From Muribaculaceae bacterium (lineage in GTDB: Bacteria > Bacteroidota > Bacteroidia > Bacteroidales > Muribaculaceae): a stretch of DNA of 64,000 nt. Under the pieces are notes generated by a model, which did no database searches, was not told the origin of the DNA, and worked only from the letters and a program-made list of their open reading frames with translations. The stretch lies in assembly GCA_022510385.1 (NCBI GenBank), contig JAFLTQ010000007.1, positions 1 through 64,000 on the forward strand. The letters are read 5' to 3'. Positions 8,247 through 18,584 of this stretch are shown here, one piece after another. Numbering within the stretch: position 1 is the stretch's first letter; each line of letters opens with the position of its first letter. A program made the position numbers and the translations under genes.

Positions 8247-10802
8247 ATGTCTCAAACCACTCCCACTACCTATACATACGAAGATGCCTACGAGGCCTCT
8301 CTTAAATATTTCAACGGTGATCAACTGGCAGCCAGAGTCTGGGTGACTAAATACGCATTAAAAGATTCCTTTGGTAACATCTATGAAAAAAGCCCGGACG
8401 ATATGCATCACCGTATCGCAAGAGCTATTTCAGAAGTTGAAAACCGCTACCCTTCCCCCCTAAAGGAAGAAGAGATATATGATGTTTTGAAAGATTTTAA
8501 ATATATTGTGCCACAGGGAAGCCCAATGGCAGGAATCGGTAATGACTTTCAAGTCGGTTCTCTTTCAAATTGTTTTGTTATAGGTCTTGATCAAACTCCC
8601 GACTCCTACGGCGGGATTATTAAAATTGATGAAGAACAGGTGCAACTTATGAAAAGAAGAGGTGGAGTCGGACATGATCTATCTCATCTGAGACCTAAGG
8701 GAGCCCCGGTTAAGAATTCTGCTTTGACCTCTACTGGTCTTGTCCCTTTTATGGAGAGATACAGCAATTCTACTCGCGAAGTGGCCCAAGATGGACGCCG
8801 CGGCGCCTTAATGCTGACAGTTTCCATAAAGCATCCTGATTCCGAGGCTTTTGTAGATGCTAAAGCCACCCCCGGAAAGATAACAGGAGCAAATGTATCC
8901 CTCAGAATAGATGATGATTTCATGAGGGCAGTTAAAAATAATGAGAAATATCTATTAAAATTTCCAATTGATTCGGATAATCCTGATTTTACTAAAGAAA
9001 TAGAGGCAAAAGCCTTATGGCAGAAAATTATACACAATGCATGGCAAAGTGCAGAACCCGGCGTCTTGTTTTGGGACACAATAACTCGTGAGAGTCTGGC
9101 TGATTCTTATAAGGATCAAGGATTTAAAACTATCTCAACCAATCCTTGCGGTGAAATTCCCCTCTGTCCTTATGATAGCTGCAGGCTTCTTGCCATAAAT
9201 CTTTATAGCTATGTAAAAAATCCTTTCACTCCGCAGGCTTCTTTTGATTTCGAACTCTTCAGAAATCACGTTGCAAAGGCTCAGAGGATCATGGATGATA
9301 TTATTGATTTAGAGCTTCAGAAAATTGATGCAATCATAGAAAAAATCAAAGATGATCCCGAGCCGTATGAAGTGAAACAGACTGAACTGAATCTTTGGAA
9401 TAAGATTAAGAACAAAACAGGCAAAGGCAGGCGTACCGGATGTGGCACTACTGCTGAAGGAGATATGCTGGCTGCTTTGGGCCTGAAATATGGCACACGC
9501 GAAGCGACTGAATTCTCTGTGAAAATTCATAGGGAATTGGCCTTGGCATATTATCGGGCTTCTGTTGAAATGGCAAAGCAACGAGGTGCCTTCGAAATTT
9601 TTGATGCTCAAAAAGAAAAGAATAATCCTTTCTTACTGAGATTAAAAGAAGCTGATCCGGAACTCTATGACGACATGATGAAAGTGGGCCGTAGAAATAT
9701 TGCATGCCTCACAATTGCTCCCACAGGCACAACATCTCTAATGACTCAGACAACTTCCGGCATAGAACCCGTGTTCATGCCCGTCTATAAAAGAAGAAGG
9801 AAGGTAAATCCCACCGACGAGAATGTCAGAATAGATTTCATAGATGATGTCGGTGACTCATTCGAGGAATATATTGTTTATCATCATAAATTTCTAACTT
9901 GGATGAAGATAAACGGTATAGAGCCTAAAGAGAATATGACCTCTGAAGAAATTGAAGAGCTCGTGAAGAAATCACCTTATTATGAGGCTACTTCCAATGA
10001 TGTAGACTGGATGGAAAAAGTGAGGATGCAGGGCGCAATTCAAAAATGGGTAGACCATTCTATCAGCGTCACTATCAATCTCCCGAGCGATGTCCCCGAA
10101 GAATTGGTAGAAAATTTATATATGTTGGCATGGGAAACAGGCTGTAAAGGATGCACTGTCTATCGAGATGGATCTCGGTCTAATGTACTTGAGAATGTGA
10201 AAAAAACTTCCGAACAGAAAAATGCGATGGCAAGTTTGATTCATAACGTGGATCATGAAGTGAAACGCCCTGTTGAACTCGAAGCCGATGTCGTTAGATT
10301 CCAAAACAATAAAGAGAAATGGATCGCTTTCGTGGGTTTGGTCGATGGGAAACCATATGAAATTTTCACCGGTCTGGCTGATGATGAAGATGGTATCTTT
10401 TGTCCGAAAAGTGTAAATCATGGCAAGATTATAAAGGCAACTGATGAAAACGGCAAGAAAAGATATGACTTCCAATTCATAAATAAACGTGGATATAAAA
10501 CCACTATCGAAGGACTTAGCGAAAAATTTAATCCTGAGTTCTGGAATTATGCCAAACTTATCTCAGGAGTCTTGAGATATGGTATGCCCATTGATCAAGT
10601 ATTAAAACTTGTTGGAGGTCTTGAATTGGATTCCACAAGTATCAACACTTGGAAAAATGGTGTTGAACGAGCTTTGAAGAAATATCTTCCCAATGGAACA
10701 GAAGCCAAAGGACACAAATGTCCTAATTGTGGGGCTGAATCACTTGTCTATCAGGAAGGTTGCCTGATATGTACCAGTTGCGGAAGCTCTCGATGCGGCT
10801 AA
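8247..10802 (+). CDS. nrdJ: Adenosylcobalamin-dependent ribonucleotide reductase (class II)
   Basis: This enzyme of 851 residues reduces ribonucleotides to deoxyribonucleotides using an adenosylcobalamin-derived thiyl radical, independent of oxygen. Diagnostic segments are LSNCFVIG (about 109-116), MKRRGGVGHDLSHLRPKGAP (about 135-154), STNPCGEIPLC (about 297-307) and TIAPTGTTSLM (about 490). The C-terminus has a zinc-ribbon-like CPNCG...CTSCG followed by a redox CG end typical of long bacterial NrdJ/NrdZ proteins. No B12 box or cobalamin riboswitch is visible upstream. Transcription probably starts at the palindromic promoter. Confidence 0.95.
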   Translation: MSQTTPTTYTYEDAYEASLKYFNGDQLAARVWVTKYALKDSFGNIYEKSPDDMHHRIARAISEVENRYPSPLKEEEIYDVLKDFKYIVPQGSPMAGIGNDFQVGSLSNCFVIGLDQTPDSYGGIIKIDEEQVQLMKRRGGVGHDLSHLRPKGAPVKNSALTSTGLVPFMERYSNSTREVAQDGRRGALMLTVSIKHPDSEAFVDAKATPGKITGANVSLRIDDDFMRAVKNNEKYLLKFPIDSDNPDFTKEIEAKALWQKIIHNAWQSAEPGVLFWDTITRESLADSYKDQGFKTISTNPCGEIPLCPYDSCRLLAINLYSYVKNPFTPQASFDFELFRNHVAKAQRIMDDIIDLELQKIDAIIEKIKDDPEPYEVKQTELNLWNKIKNKTGKGRRTGCGTTAEGDMLAALGLKYGTREATEFSVKIHRELALAYYRASVEMAKQRGAFEIFDAQKEKNNPFLLRLKEADPELYDDMMKVGRRNIACLTIAPTGTTSLMTQTTSGIEPVFMPVYKRRRKVNPTDENVRIDFIDDVGDSFEEYIVYHHKFLTWMKINGIEPKENMTSEEIEELVKKSPYYEATSNDVDWMEKVRMQGAIQKWVDHSISVTINLPSDVPEELVENLYMLAWETGCKGCTVYRDGSRSNVLENVKKTSEQKNAMASLIHNVDHEVKRPVELEADVVRFQNNKEKWIAFVGLVDGKPYEIFTGLADDEDGIFCPKSVNHGKIIKATDENGKKRYDFQFINKRGYKTTIEGLSEKFNPEFWNYAKLISGVLRYGMPIDQVLKLVGGLELDSTSINTWKNGVERALKKYLPNGTEAKGHKCPNCGAESLVYQEGCLICTSCGSSRCG

Positions 10803-10877
10803 TAACTACATTGAAAAGCAACAAATAACAAGCAATGACAAATCATAATTGTTTAAAAAAAAATCTCAGATAATAAC

Positions 10878-13556
10878 ATGAAAATCTCGTTTAACCTTAA
10901 TTATCACACTCAATGGGGAGAATCTCTCTATTTATGCGGTGATTTAGTGGAACTTGGTTCAGGCGATCCTCGGGAAGCTCTTGAAATGAGTCTCGTTTCG
11001 CCCGATTTGTGGCGCGTGGATGTTGAATTCTCTCAAAATCCCCCCGCTTTTGATTTCTTTTTTGTGGTGAAATCGAAAGAGAAAGAATGGAGATTTGAAT
11101 GGGGTAATCCACACCATTATAAGGGATGCGACAATGTCGGCGAAGTGAAAATTTTTAGTTCCTGGCAGGATATGCCTTTTGATAAACCTTATTACTCATC
11201 AGCTTTTGTGGATGGAATATTACAGCGCTCCCATCGCGACAAGGAGTTGCCTGTATACCCGGATACAGTCAGACTAAAGGTAAGCGCTCCGATGGTCTAT
11301 CCCGATGAAGTCCTTGCCATATGTGGAGAGGGCAATCTTTTAGGGAACTGGCTACCCTCGAAATCCCTTATCATGAATGATGCTGAATATCCCGACTGGT
11401 GCGCAAATATTCCACTTTCAGAATGTAAGCAGCCTTTTGAATATAAGTTCGTGGTGCTTAAAAAAGACACTCGCGAGGCTGTGGCATGGGAAACCGTAAA
11501 TAATAGAATTTGTGGTTTTGTAAACGAAAAGCCCGGATCACTTATTTTCGTCGACGGTCTTCGCTTTGCAAATCCGCGTGACCATTGGAAAGGAGCAGGA
11601 ACTGCTATCCCTGTATTTTCTATAAGAACTAAAGAAGATAACGGTGTCGGTGATTTCTTAGACCTTAAGGAAATGGTGGATTGGTGTGTTTTGACCGGTC
11701 AAAAGATCCTTCAAGTCCTTCCAATCAACGATACAACTAAAACAAACACATGGGTTGACTCCTATCCATATAGTGCAAATTCAACTTTTGCACTCCATCC
11801 TATGTACCTGCGCCTTGAGAAAGTGGGTATTCTTAAGGATTCGAAAAAAATGACAGCTTATAATAAAGAAGCCGCTCGTCTCAACAATTTGAACGAAGTT
11901 GATTATGAAGCAGTCACAAAAATGAAGGCTGCCTATCTGAGAGAAATTTTCACACAAGATGGAGCAGACACACTTGCCACTGAAGAATTCAAAAAATTCT
12001 TTGAAAAAAATGAAGACTGGCTAATGCCTTATGCCGCATGGAGAGTTTTGTGTGAGAAATATAAAACTCCGGATAATAATGCATGGGGTGAATATTCCAA
12101 TTTTGAATATAACAAAGTTTCCAAATTCTGCGATGAAAACAAAGAGGAGATAGAATTCCGTTATTTTATCCAATATCATCTCGACAAGCAGCTCCATGAA
12201 GTGCGCGACTATGCTCATTCTAAAGGCGTCGTATTAAAGGGAGACATTCCTATCGGCATTAGCCGTTATAGCGCAGATGCATGGCAATCACCTCGACTTT
12301 TCAACATGGATTGTCAGGCAGGTGCACCACCGGATGATTTCTCAGTGCTCGGACAAAACTGGGGTTTCCCGACTTATAATTGGGAAGAAATGTCAAAAGA
12401 TGGATTCCTTTGGTGGAAAGCCAGATTCAGAAAGATGGCAGAATATTTCGATGCTTACAGAATTGACCATATTCTTGGGTTCTTTAGAATATGGCAAATT
12501 CCTCTCAATGCTCTTCATGGATTGCTTGGTTATTTCAATCCGGCTCTCCCCTTCTCTCCTGAAGAATTGCGCCATAACTACGACTTCTGGATTAATCCGG
12601 AAATTCAGACTAAACCATTGATTCTTGAATGGATGTTGACAGATTTCTTTGGAGATGCTGTGGAAGAAGCGAAAGTTAAATATTTAGATTATATTGGAGA
12701 TGGGAAATATCGTCTTAAAGACTACGTAAATACCCAGGCAAAAGTGGCTCGTTATTTTGAGCAAGTTGAAAAGAACGACCGAAATACAAGAATAGCTCAG
12801 GCTTTGATGGGGTTGATAGATGACGTGCTTTTCATAGAGGATCCATATAAGAAGGGTCATTATCACCCCAGAATCGCAGCTCAGTTCACCTACCAATTCA
12901 GGATTCTGACCGACTACGAAAAATGGTGTTTCAATCGTTTATACAACGACTTCTTCTATCATCGCCACAATGATTTCTGGTATGGAAAAGCTATGTGGAA
13001 ATTGCCACCTCTGATCAATTCCACCGGTATGTTGTGTTGTGCGGAAGACCTTGGCATGATACCTGCTTGTGTGCCTGAAGTAATGTCTCGACTCGAGATT
13101 CTATCTCTTGAGATACAAAGAATGCCTAAGGATCCGAAACTTGAATTTGGTGATACTTGGAGATATCCTTATTTCTCGGTTTGCACTACTTCAACTCACG
13201 ATATGGGAGGCATACGCGTCTGGTGGGAAACTGACAGAGCCGTCACTCAAAGGTTCTATAACAATGCACTTCATGAACATGGCGAGGCTCCTTATTACGC
13301 AGAACCATGGATTTGTAAGAAAATATTGGATCTCCAGTTAAACAGCCCCTCTATGTTCTGCATAATTCCATTAGCCGACTGGCTCTCTGCAGATAGCAAA
13401 TTGAGAAGAGAAAATCCGTATGAAGATCAGATAAATGAACCTGCGAATCCCACACATTATTGGAGATACAGGATGCATCTTACCGTAGAAGAACTTCTCG
13501 ACCAAAAGGATTTCAACACTGATATGCGCAACGCAATTATATCTTCAGCAAGATAA
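10878..13556 (+). CDS. malQ: 4-alpha-glucanotransferase with two CBM20 domains (GH77)
   Basis: This enzyme of 892 residues transfers alpha-1,4-glucan chains in cytoplasmic starch/glycogen metabolism. Two tandem N-terminal starch-binding CBM20-like modules (about 1-115 and 130-240) precede the GH77 barrel. Catalytic segments are AYRIDHILGFFRIW (nucleophile Asp), CAEDLGMIP (acid/base Glu) and TTSTHDMGG (transition-state Asp). Length and architecture match the long CBM20-MalQ form found in Bacteroidetes and plants (DPE2-like). It lies 75 bp after nrdJ and is followed by a terminator. Confidence 0.93.
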   Translation: MKISFNLNYHTQWGESLYLCGDLVELGSGDPREALEMSLVSPDLWRVDVEFSQNPPAFDFFFVVKSKEKEWRFEWGNPHHYKGCDNVGEVKIFSSWQDMPFDKPYYSSAFVDGILQRSHRDKELPVYPDTVRLKVSAPMVYPDEVLAICGEGNLLGNWLPSKSLIMNDAEYPDWCANIPLSECKQPFEYKFVVLKKDTREAVAWETVNNRICGFVNEKPGSLIFVDGLRFANPRDHWKGAGTAIPVFSIRTKEDNGVGDFLDLKEMVDWCVLTGQKILQVLPINDTTKTNTWVDSYPYSANSTFALHPMYLRLEKVGILKDSKKMTAYNKEAARLNNLNEVDYEAVTKMKAAYLREIFTQDGADTLATEEFKKFFEKNEDWLMPYAAWRVLCEKYKTPDNNAWGEYSNFEYNKVSKFCDENKEEIEFRYFIQYHLDKQLHEVRDYAHSKGVVLKGDIPIGISRYSADAWQSPRLFNMDCQAGAPPDDFSVLGQNWGFPTYNWEEMSKDGFLWWKARFRKMAEYFDAYRIDHILGFFRIWQIPLNALHGLLGYFNPALPFSPEELRHNYDFWINPEIQTKPLILEWMLTDFFGDAVEEAKVKYLDYIGDGKYRLKDYVNTQAKVARYFEQVEKNDRNTRIAQALMGLIDDVLFIEDPYKKGHYHPRIAAQFTYQFRILTDYEKWCFNRLYNDFFYHRHNDFWYGKAMWKLPPLINSTGMLCCAEDLGMIPACVPEVMSRLEILSLEIQRMPKDPKLEFGDTWRYPYFSVCTTSTHDMGGIRVWWETDRAVTQRFYNNALHEHGEAPYYAEPWICKKILDLQLNSPSMFCIIPLADWLSADSKLRRENPYEDQINEPANPTHYWRYRMHLTVEELLDQKDFNTDMRNAIISSAR

Positions 13557-13636
13557 TTTGCGTATCATATAATTTATTCATTATTGAATTGTAAGAATTC
13601 CTAAAGGCAAATAGCCCGGGCTTAAAAGCCAATAAA

Positions 13637-13669
13637 AATGCCTGATCTTGCTAATGAAGGTCAGGCATT
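13637..13669 (+). terminator. Intrinsic terminator after malQ
   Basis: A 13-bp stem (13637-13649 with 13657-13669, one wobble) has a 7-base loop and a T-rich 3' flank. The rest of the gap up to the leftward thioredoxin gene (13670-13805) shows no feature. Confidence 0.75.
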
Positions 13670-13805
13670 CTCTTTGAATAAGAGATCTCAAATTGAAATT
13701 ATTAATCAGTAGGAATATGTATAATGATAATTTTTAAAAAGAAGGAAAAATGGTTCCTCATCCAAATAAAAGAATCAATTAATTAACTATGTGTTAATTT
13801 TTCTT

Positions 13806-14255
13806 TCAGAATCCAAAGTATGTGTTTATGGCCGCAAGAAGTTGATCCCTGTCTTGGAAACCTATAAGGGTGTTTTGAATCTGACCATCTTTATTTAAGA
13901 AAACCATCATTGGAATGCTTTCTACACCATAGGCCTGTGCAAGTTCGGGATTCTCATCGACATCTATTGTGACGAAGGTGATTCGGCCACGGAATTCCTC
14001 AGCCAATTTTTCAAAAATCGGTTTTAACTGACGGCATGGTGGACACCAGGTTGCAGAGAAATCCACAATCATTGGTCTACCTTCTGAAGGTATTATTCTC
14101 CCGTTTTCAATTTTATAAGAAGGGACTTCTACCACTTCATTAGGTGTCATTTCTACATTTTGCTCATCGGGAATTTCACTCCCCTTCTGTTGTCCTTGAC
14201 AGGATAAAAAGCATGCTGATATGACAACAATACTTAATAAAATTCCTTTTTTCAT
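13806..14255 (-). CDS. Thioredoxin-like lipoprotein
   Basis: This 149-residue lipoprotein has a signal peptide with lipobox FLSC (C19) and a thioredoxin fold with active site WCPPC (W70, C71, C74), ending in a typical SIPMMVFLNKDG beta-strand/cis-proline region. It should act on disulfides outside the inner membrane. It is monocistronic. Confidence 0.9.
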   Translation of the reverse strand: MKKGILLSIVVISACFLSCQGQQKGSEIPDEQNVEMTPNEVVEVPSYKIENGRIIPSEGRPMIVDFSATWCPPCRQLKPIFEKLAEEFRGRITFVTIDVDENPELAQAYGVESIPMMVFLNKDGQIQNTLIGFQDRDQLLAAINTYFGF

Positions 14256-14344
14256 TCTTTTAAGATTTTAAATAAAATTGATAACGAGCCTCTAATTTTT
14301 TAATTTAGAAACAACCAAAAAATATCTCTTATTATTATAACGTT

Positions 14345-14374
14345 AAAAGAGGTCGGATAGTTCCGGCCCCTTTT
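14345..14374 (-). terminator. Terminator of pfp
   Basis: Bases 14345-14357 pair with 14362-14374, with one mismatch and one wobble. On the minus strand the stem ends in TTTT. It lies 57 bases beyond the pfp stop codon. Confidence 0.6.
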
Positions 14375-14430
14375 GTAATCTTCTAATCTATTATTGATAA
14401 ATAAGTGAATAGAATCTGATATTGGTTAGA

Positions 14431-16089
14431 TCAATTGATTTCCTTATCATGCTCCAACAATAGTGTCATTGAAGGACGGTCACAGATTTCAGCCGGTCCA
14501 AAATATTGAATAGGACCCGGATACTGATATAAAGTGTTTAGAGCAAGAGTCTCTCTCATAGATGCAAACCTCAGATAAGGACGTCCGTTTAAGTTTACAA
14601 GAGCCTTTTGAATCACCGGTTTCATGTGCCCGTGACGTTTTTCCATATTCATCATCATAGTGATAGGAATACCGCCTGCTATCCAGTCTTCACTCTTTTC
14701 AGTAAGATTTCTCACTGAGCTCATGTAGCCGGTGAGTCCGGCATTTATCAACATGGCAGCATTGAAACCAAGTGCATAGGTGTAATCTGCATCAAAATTT
14801 GTGGGATCGGCACAACGTCCCTCATAACCGAAGAAATGGTGCTGTGCGTTGAATTTTCCTGAATATTGACCATTCTCCTTCATCTCGGCAAGGCGTCTGC
14901 CAACCATCTCGCTAAGCAAGCTTTCGGTTTCTATGAGAGACACCTGCACATTGCCATGGCTATCTCTTTCAAGACTTAGCTGACGGGCTATATGGCGAGG
15001 CAAAGATTTATATAAATCAGCATTGACCGGACTCAGCATCTTTTCTATCTTGTCAAGTTTTTCATGAGGCTGCAATCCTTCCAACTCTTCACCCTTTTCT
15101 GCAAGCACGTCATTTAACTCCGCTATCAAGTCTTTCATCGAAGGAATGAATTCAATCAACCCTTCAGGGACAAGAACTGTACCGAAATTCCATCCCAATT
15201 TTGCTCTTTCTGCTATTACGTAGCAAAGATAGTTGACAATATTATCGAGGGTCATCTTCTTGGCCAATACTTCCTCTGAAATCAGACAGACATTAGGCTG
15301 AGTTTCGAGCGCACACTCCAATGCAATATGAGAAGCACTCCTTCCCATCAGCTTGATGAAATGATAATATTTTTTAGCTGAATTGCAATCTCTTTGAATA
15401 TTACCAATCACTTCGCTATAAACTTTACATGCGGTGTCGAAACCGAATGAGGTCTCTATCCATTTATTTTTGAGGTCTCCATCAATTGTCTTAGGAACAC
15501 CTATTACCTGCACTCCGGCCCCTATATTCTGATAATACTCTGCAAGAACTGCTGCGTTTGTGTTTGAGTCGTCACCACCGATTATCACTAATGCTTTGAT
15601 ATTCAACTCTCTCAACACTTTTAAACCCTCTTCAAACTGCTCCGGCGTTTCAAGTTTGGTGCGACCCGAACCGATAATATCAAATCCTCCGGTGTTGCGA
15701 TATTCTTTAATATACCCGGCTGTCAGCTCCATATATTGATGATTGATGAAACCGGAAGGACCCATAAGAAAACCATAGAGCCTATTCTCTTTATTGAGAC
15801 GCTTCAAACCATCGAATATTCCACTGACTACATTATGGCCGCCGGGTGCCTGTCCACCTGAAAGAATAATACCTACATTAAACGGCTCTTCTACATGTTC
15901 CTCCTCATCACTGTGTTCAAATTCAACGATTGGCAGTCCATAAGTGTGAGGAAACAATTTCTTTATCTCTTCCTGGTCTGCTACTGATTCTGTAGCCTCA
16001 CCAAGTCTTACTTTCACTGAACCTTGCAATGCTTTGGGAAGTTTAGGCTGATATTCAGACCTGACTCTCTGAAGGGGACTCTTTTTCAT
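14431..16089 (-). CDS. pfp: Pyrophosphate--fructose 6-phosphate 1-phosphotransferase
   Basis: This glycolytic enzyme of 552 residues phosphorylates fructose 6-phosphate reversibly with pyrophosphate instead of ATP. The long form has PGGHNV (about 82-87) and GGDDSNTNA (about 168-176); the GGDDS sequence marks the PPi-dependent type. PKTIDGDLKN (about 200) is the catalytic loop with the proton-abstracting aspartate. It is followed leftwards by a terminator-like hairpin. Confidence 0.93.
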   Translation of the reverse strand: MKKSPLQRVRSEYQPKLPKALQGSVKVRLGEATESVADQEEIKKLFPHTYGLPIVEFEHSDEEEHVEEPFNVGIILSGGQAPGGHNVVSGIFDGLKRLNKENRLYGFLMGPSGFINHQYMELTAGYIKEYRNTGGFDIIGSGRTKLETPEQFEEGLKVLRELNIKALVIIGGDDSNTNAAVLAEYYQNIGAGVQVIGVPKTIDGDLKNKWIETSFGFDTACKVYSEVIGNIQRDCNSAKKYYHFIKLMGRSASHIALECALETQPNVCLISEEVLAKKMTLDNIVNYLCYVIAERAKLGWNFGTVLVPEGLIEFIPSMKDLIAELNDVLAEKGEELEGLQPHEKLDKIEKMLSPVNADLYKSLPRHIARQLSLERDSHGNVQVSLIETESLLSEMVGRRLAEMKENGQYSGKFNAQHHFFGYEGRCADPTNFDADYTYALGFNAAMLINAGLTGYMSSVRNLTEKSEDWIAGGIPITMMMNMEKRHGHMKPVIQKALVNLNGRPYLRFASMRETLALNTLYQYPGPIQYFGPAEICDRPSMTLLLEHDKEIN

Positions 16090-16226
16090 CTTTTTGTTTT
16101 AATTTTTTAGATTTTCATATTTGCAAATTTACTTAAATCACCTCAATTAATCAATATTTCAAAAGGTTTATGATTCGCTTATCTTTGTCCGAAGAAAGAG
16201 AAACTATCAAAACTTCAGAATGAAAA

Positions 16227-16259
16227 AAGACCTTGTTTGATAAATTCTCACAAGGTCTT
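16227..16259 (-). terminator. Intrinsic terminator of the glucokinase gene
   Basis: A perfect 10-bp stem (16227-16236 with 16250-16259) is followed on the minus strand by six T residues. It lies 30 bases after the kinase stop codon. Confidence 0.88.
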
Positions 16260-16289
16260 ATTATTTCTCGATTTTAAATGCTTTATATT

Positions 16290-17294
16290 TTAGCTTTCCA
16301 TTGCCGGATCTAACGAGGTGTTTTCCGAGCGATTTTTTGCTTCCCATCCTAAAGCCGAGGCTCCAAGAACAGCAGCATCACTCTCTTTTAATTCTGAAAG
16401 CAAGATTTTTGTCTTTCCCTTGAACACCGGCATAACCGACTTATCAAAAGCATCCTGCAGAGGTTTCATAAGCAGATCGCCGCTCTTAGCCAACCCTCCG
16501 AAAAGAATGATTGCCTGAGGAGATGTGAAAGAAACCATATCGGCAAATGCTTCTCCAAGGATTCTTCCTGTATAATTAAATATATCTATAGCCATTTTAT
16601 CTCCAGCCACTGCGGCATCATAAACATCCTTTGAAGTTATATCTTCAATATGGAGATTACGCAGGGTTGAGGGTTCGGTCCTCACTTCCAGAAATTCCCT
16701 TGCAGTTCGGGCTACTCCTGTTGCACTACAATAGGCCTCCAGACACCCGGTTCGGCCACATCCACACATTCTGCCGTTATTTCTCTTTACAATCAGATGA
16801 CCTAACTCACCGGCAAATCCATCGTGACCATAAACCAACTGACCGTTAACTACGATACCGGAACCTACTCCGGTACCCAAAGTTATCATAATAAAATCTT
16901 TCATACCTCTGGCTGCACCATAGGTCATCTCTCCAAGGGCTGCAGCATTTGCATCGTTGGTCACTGCCACCGGGATTCCACCAAAAGCCTGACTGACTTT
17001 TTCCGACAAGGGTATTATCTGTCCCCATGGAAGATTCGGCGGATTTAGTATTTCTCCGGTGTAATAGTTGGCATTCGGAGCACCAATCCCAATCCCTTGA
17101 ATTTTATCCTCCGCATCATTTTTGGTCAATAGATGCATGACTCCGTTATGGAGTTCTGCCAAATAATCATCAAAAACTGTATGCTTTTGAGTCTTGATGG
17201 AATCGCTTGCTATCACATGGCCGCGTGCATCTACGATACCAAATACAGTATTGGTGCCACCTATGTCTATTCCTAAAACGTATGGTTTATTCAT
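16290..17294 (-). CDS. glk: ROK-family glucokinase
   Basis: This 334-residue sugar kinase has the ATP-binding motif GIDIGGTNTVFGIV (about 8-21), the phosphate motif TLGTGVGSGIVVNG (about 138-151), ELGHLIV and the ROK zinc-binding cluster CGCGRTGCLEAYC (about 178-190). Glucose is the most likely substrate given its position beside pfp and gpmI, but N-acetylhexosamines or mannose are also possible for this family. Confidence 0.85.
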   Translation of the reverse strand: MNKPYVLGIDIGGTNTVFGIVDARGHVIASDSIKTQKHTVFDDYLAELHNGVMHLLTKNDAEDKIQGIGIGAPNANYYTGEILNPPNLPWGQIIPLSEKVSQAFGGIPVAVTNDANAAALGEMTYGAARGMKDFIMITLGTGVGSGIVVNGQLVYGHDGFAGELGHLIVKRNNGRMCGCGRTGCLEAYCSATGVARTAREFLEVRTEPSTLRNLHIEDITSKDVYDAAVAGDKMAIDIFNYTGRILGEAFADMVSFTSPQAIILFGGLAKSGDLLMKPLQDAFDKSVMPVFKGKTKILLSELKESDAAVLGASALGWEAKNRSENTSLDPAMES

Positions 17295-17416
17295 ATAGTT
17301 GATATTATTTATTTAAGGTTGAACATTTTAGAGAATAATAGCAAATTTAGCATTTATTTTTAATTTCTGCAATCTATATTTTCATTATAAATCTTTACTT
17401 TTATAATAATTTTTCT

Positions 17417-18550
17417 CTATGAATTTATAAGGAAAAGATATTTTACAAACAGGATACGTCTGCATCTCTCATTAAGGATTTTGACATCAAGATTCCCGTT
17501 ATTAACTTCCTCTAACAGATTCTCATATTCTTCTTGAACATTTGAAGGACATAGAATAAGGTCAGCACCTGCCCTTATGGCATCGACGGCAGAAAACCCT
17601 TTCGCTCCCCCCATGTTGAATGCATCGGTCAGTATAAGGCCCTTAAACCCCATTTCATCTCGCAATAGTGAGGTGAGCATATCAATTGAAACGGATGCAG
17701 GATTCCCATCAGGATCAAGAGCGGCCGACTGAATATGGCCTGCCATTATACCGGTCAATCCCTGACTTATATAATCTCGAAATGGTTGCAAATCAAGGGA
17801 ATCTAAGGTCGTTATATCTCGGTTGATTGTGGCTACCCCCTTGTGGGAATCTACTGATGTGCTTCCATGCCCCGGGAAATGTTTGGCTACACTTATTACA
17901 CCACCGGATTCCAAACCTTTAGCATACGCCACGCCATATTCCGACACCAATAAAGGATTAGATCCAAACGACCTGTTGCCTATCACACTTCGACCGGAAG
18001 AAACTACATCAACAACAGGACCCAAAATCATATTTATACCTACATTCCTGCTTTCTCCGGCAATCTTCATGCCATAATCAAACATCCCGGCCTCGTTTGT
18101 TTCTTTAGACATTTTGGAATTTTTGGGATACACCGATCCCTCCTCCAGTCTCATTCCAAGACCCCATTCTGCATCTATAGCTATAAACAACGGAATCTTG
18201 GAGTCTTTACCTATCATAGAGAGCTTATGTGCTGACTCAACATTTCCTTGCATCAGCACCACCCCTCCCACATGGAAATCATCTATATAAGAATGTAAAA
18301 GTGACAGTGTAGACGGATCATTGCTGGAATATATTGATGGCATAAGACATTGACCCGCTCTTTCTTCTAAAGTCATATTAGTCAATACAGAATCTGCGTA
18401 TTGTTCGGCTTTTACTGTCAAATCCTGAAGAATATCACTCTCAACAATAGATTTCATTTCCGGGGCTCTTGATTCCCTATTCCGACAAGAAATAAATGAC
18501 AAAGAGAGCCATAACATAAAAAATATTATGATGTCTCTCTTTTTCAACAT
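17417..18550 (-). CDS. GH3 beta-N-acetylhexosaminidase-like lipoprotein
   Basis: This lipoprotein of about 377 residues has lipobox SFISC. The NagZ-type GH3 motif KHFPGHGSTSVDSHKG carries the Asp-His acid/base dyad typical of N-acetylglucosaminidases in this family. LILTDAFNMGG carries the nucleophile aspartate. It probably removes GlcNAc from peptidoglycan fragments or host glycans in the periplasm. The start at 18550 is preferred because the signal peptide begins there; an in-frame ATG at 18601 would overlap the upstream gene. It forms an operon with the 5'-nucleotidase gene. Confidence 0.85.
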   Translation of the reverse strand: MLKKRDIIIFFMLWLSLSFISCRNRESRAPEMKSIVESDILQDLTVKAEQYADSVLTNMTLEERAGQCLMPSIYSSNDPSTLSLLHSYIDDFHVGGVVLMQGNVESAHKLSMIGKDSKIPLFIAIDAEWGLGMRLEEGSVYPKNSKMSKETNEAGMFDYGMKIAGESRNVGINMILGPVVDVVSSGRSVIGNRSFGSNPLLVSEYGVAYAKGLESGGVISVAKHFPGHGSTSVDSHKGVATINRDITTLDSLDLQPFRDYISQGLTGIMAGHIQSAALDPDGNPASVSIDMLTSLLRDEMGFKGLILTDAFNMGGAKGFSAVDAIRAGADLILCPSNVQEEYENLLEEVNNGNLDVKILNERCRRILFVKYLFLINS

Positions 18551-18584
18551 TTTCAATAATTTTAAACCAAAATTTGAGCTTAAT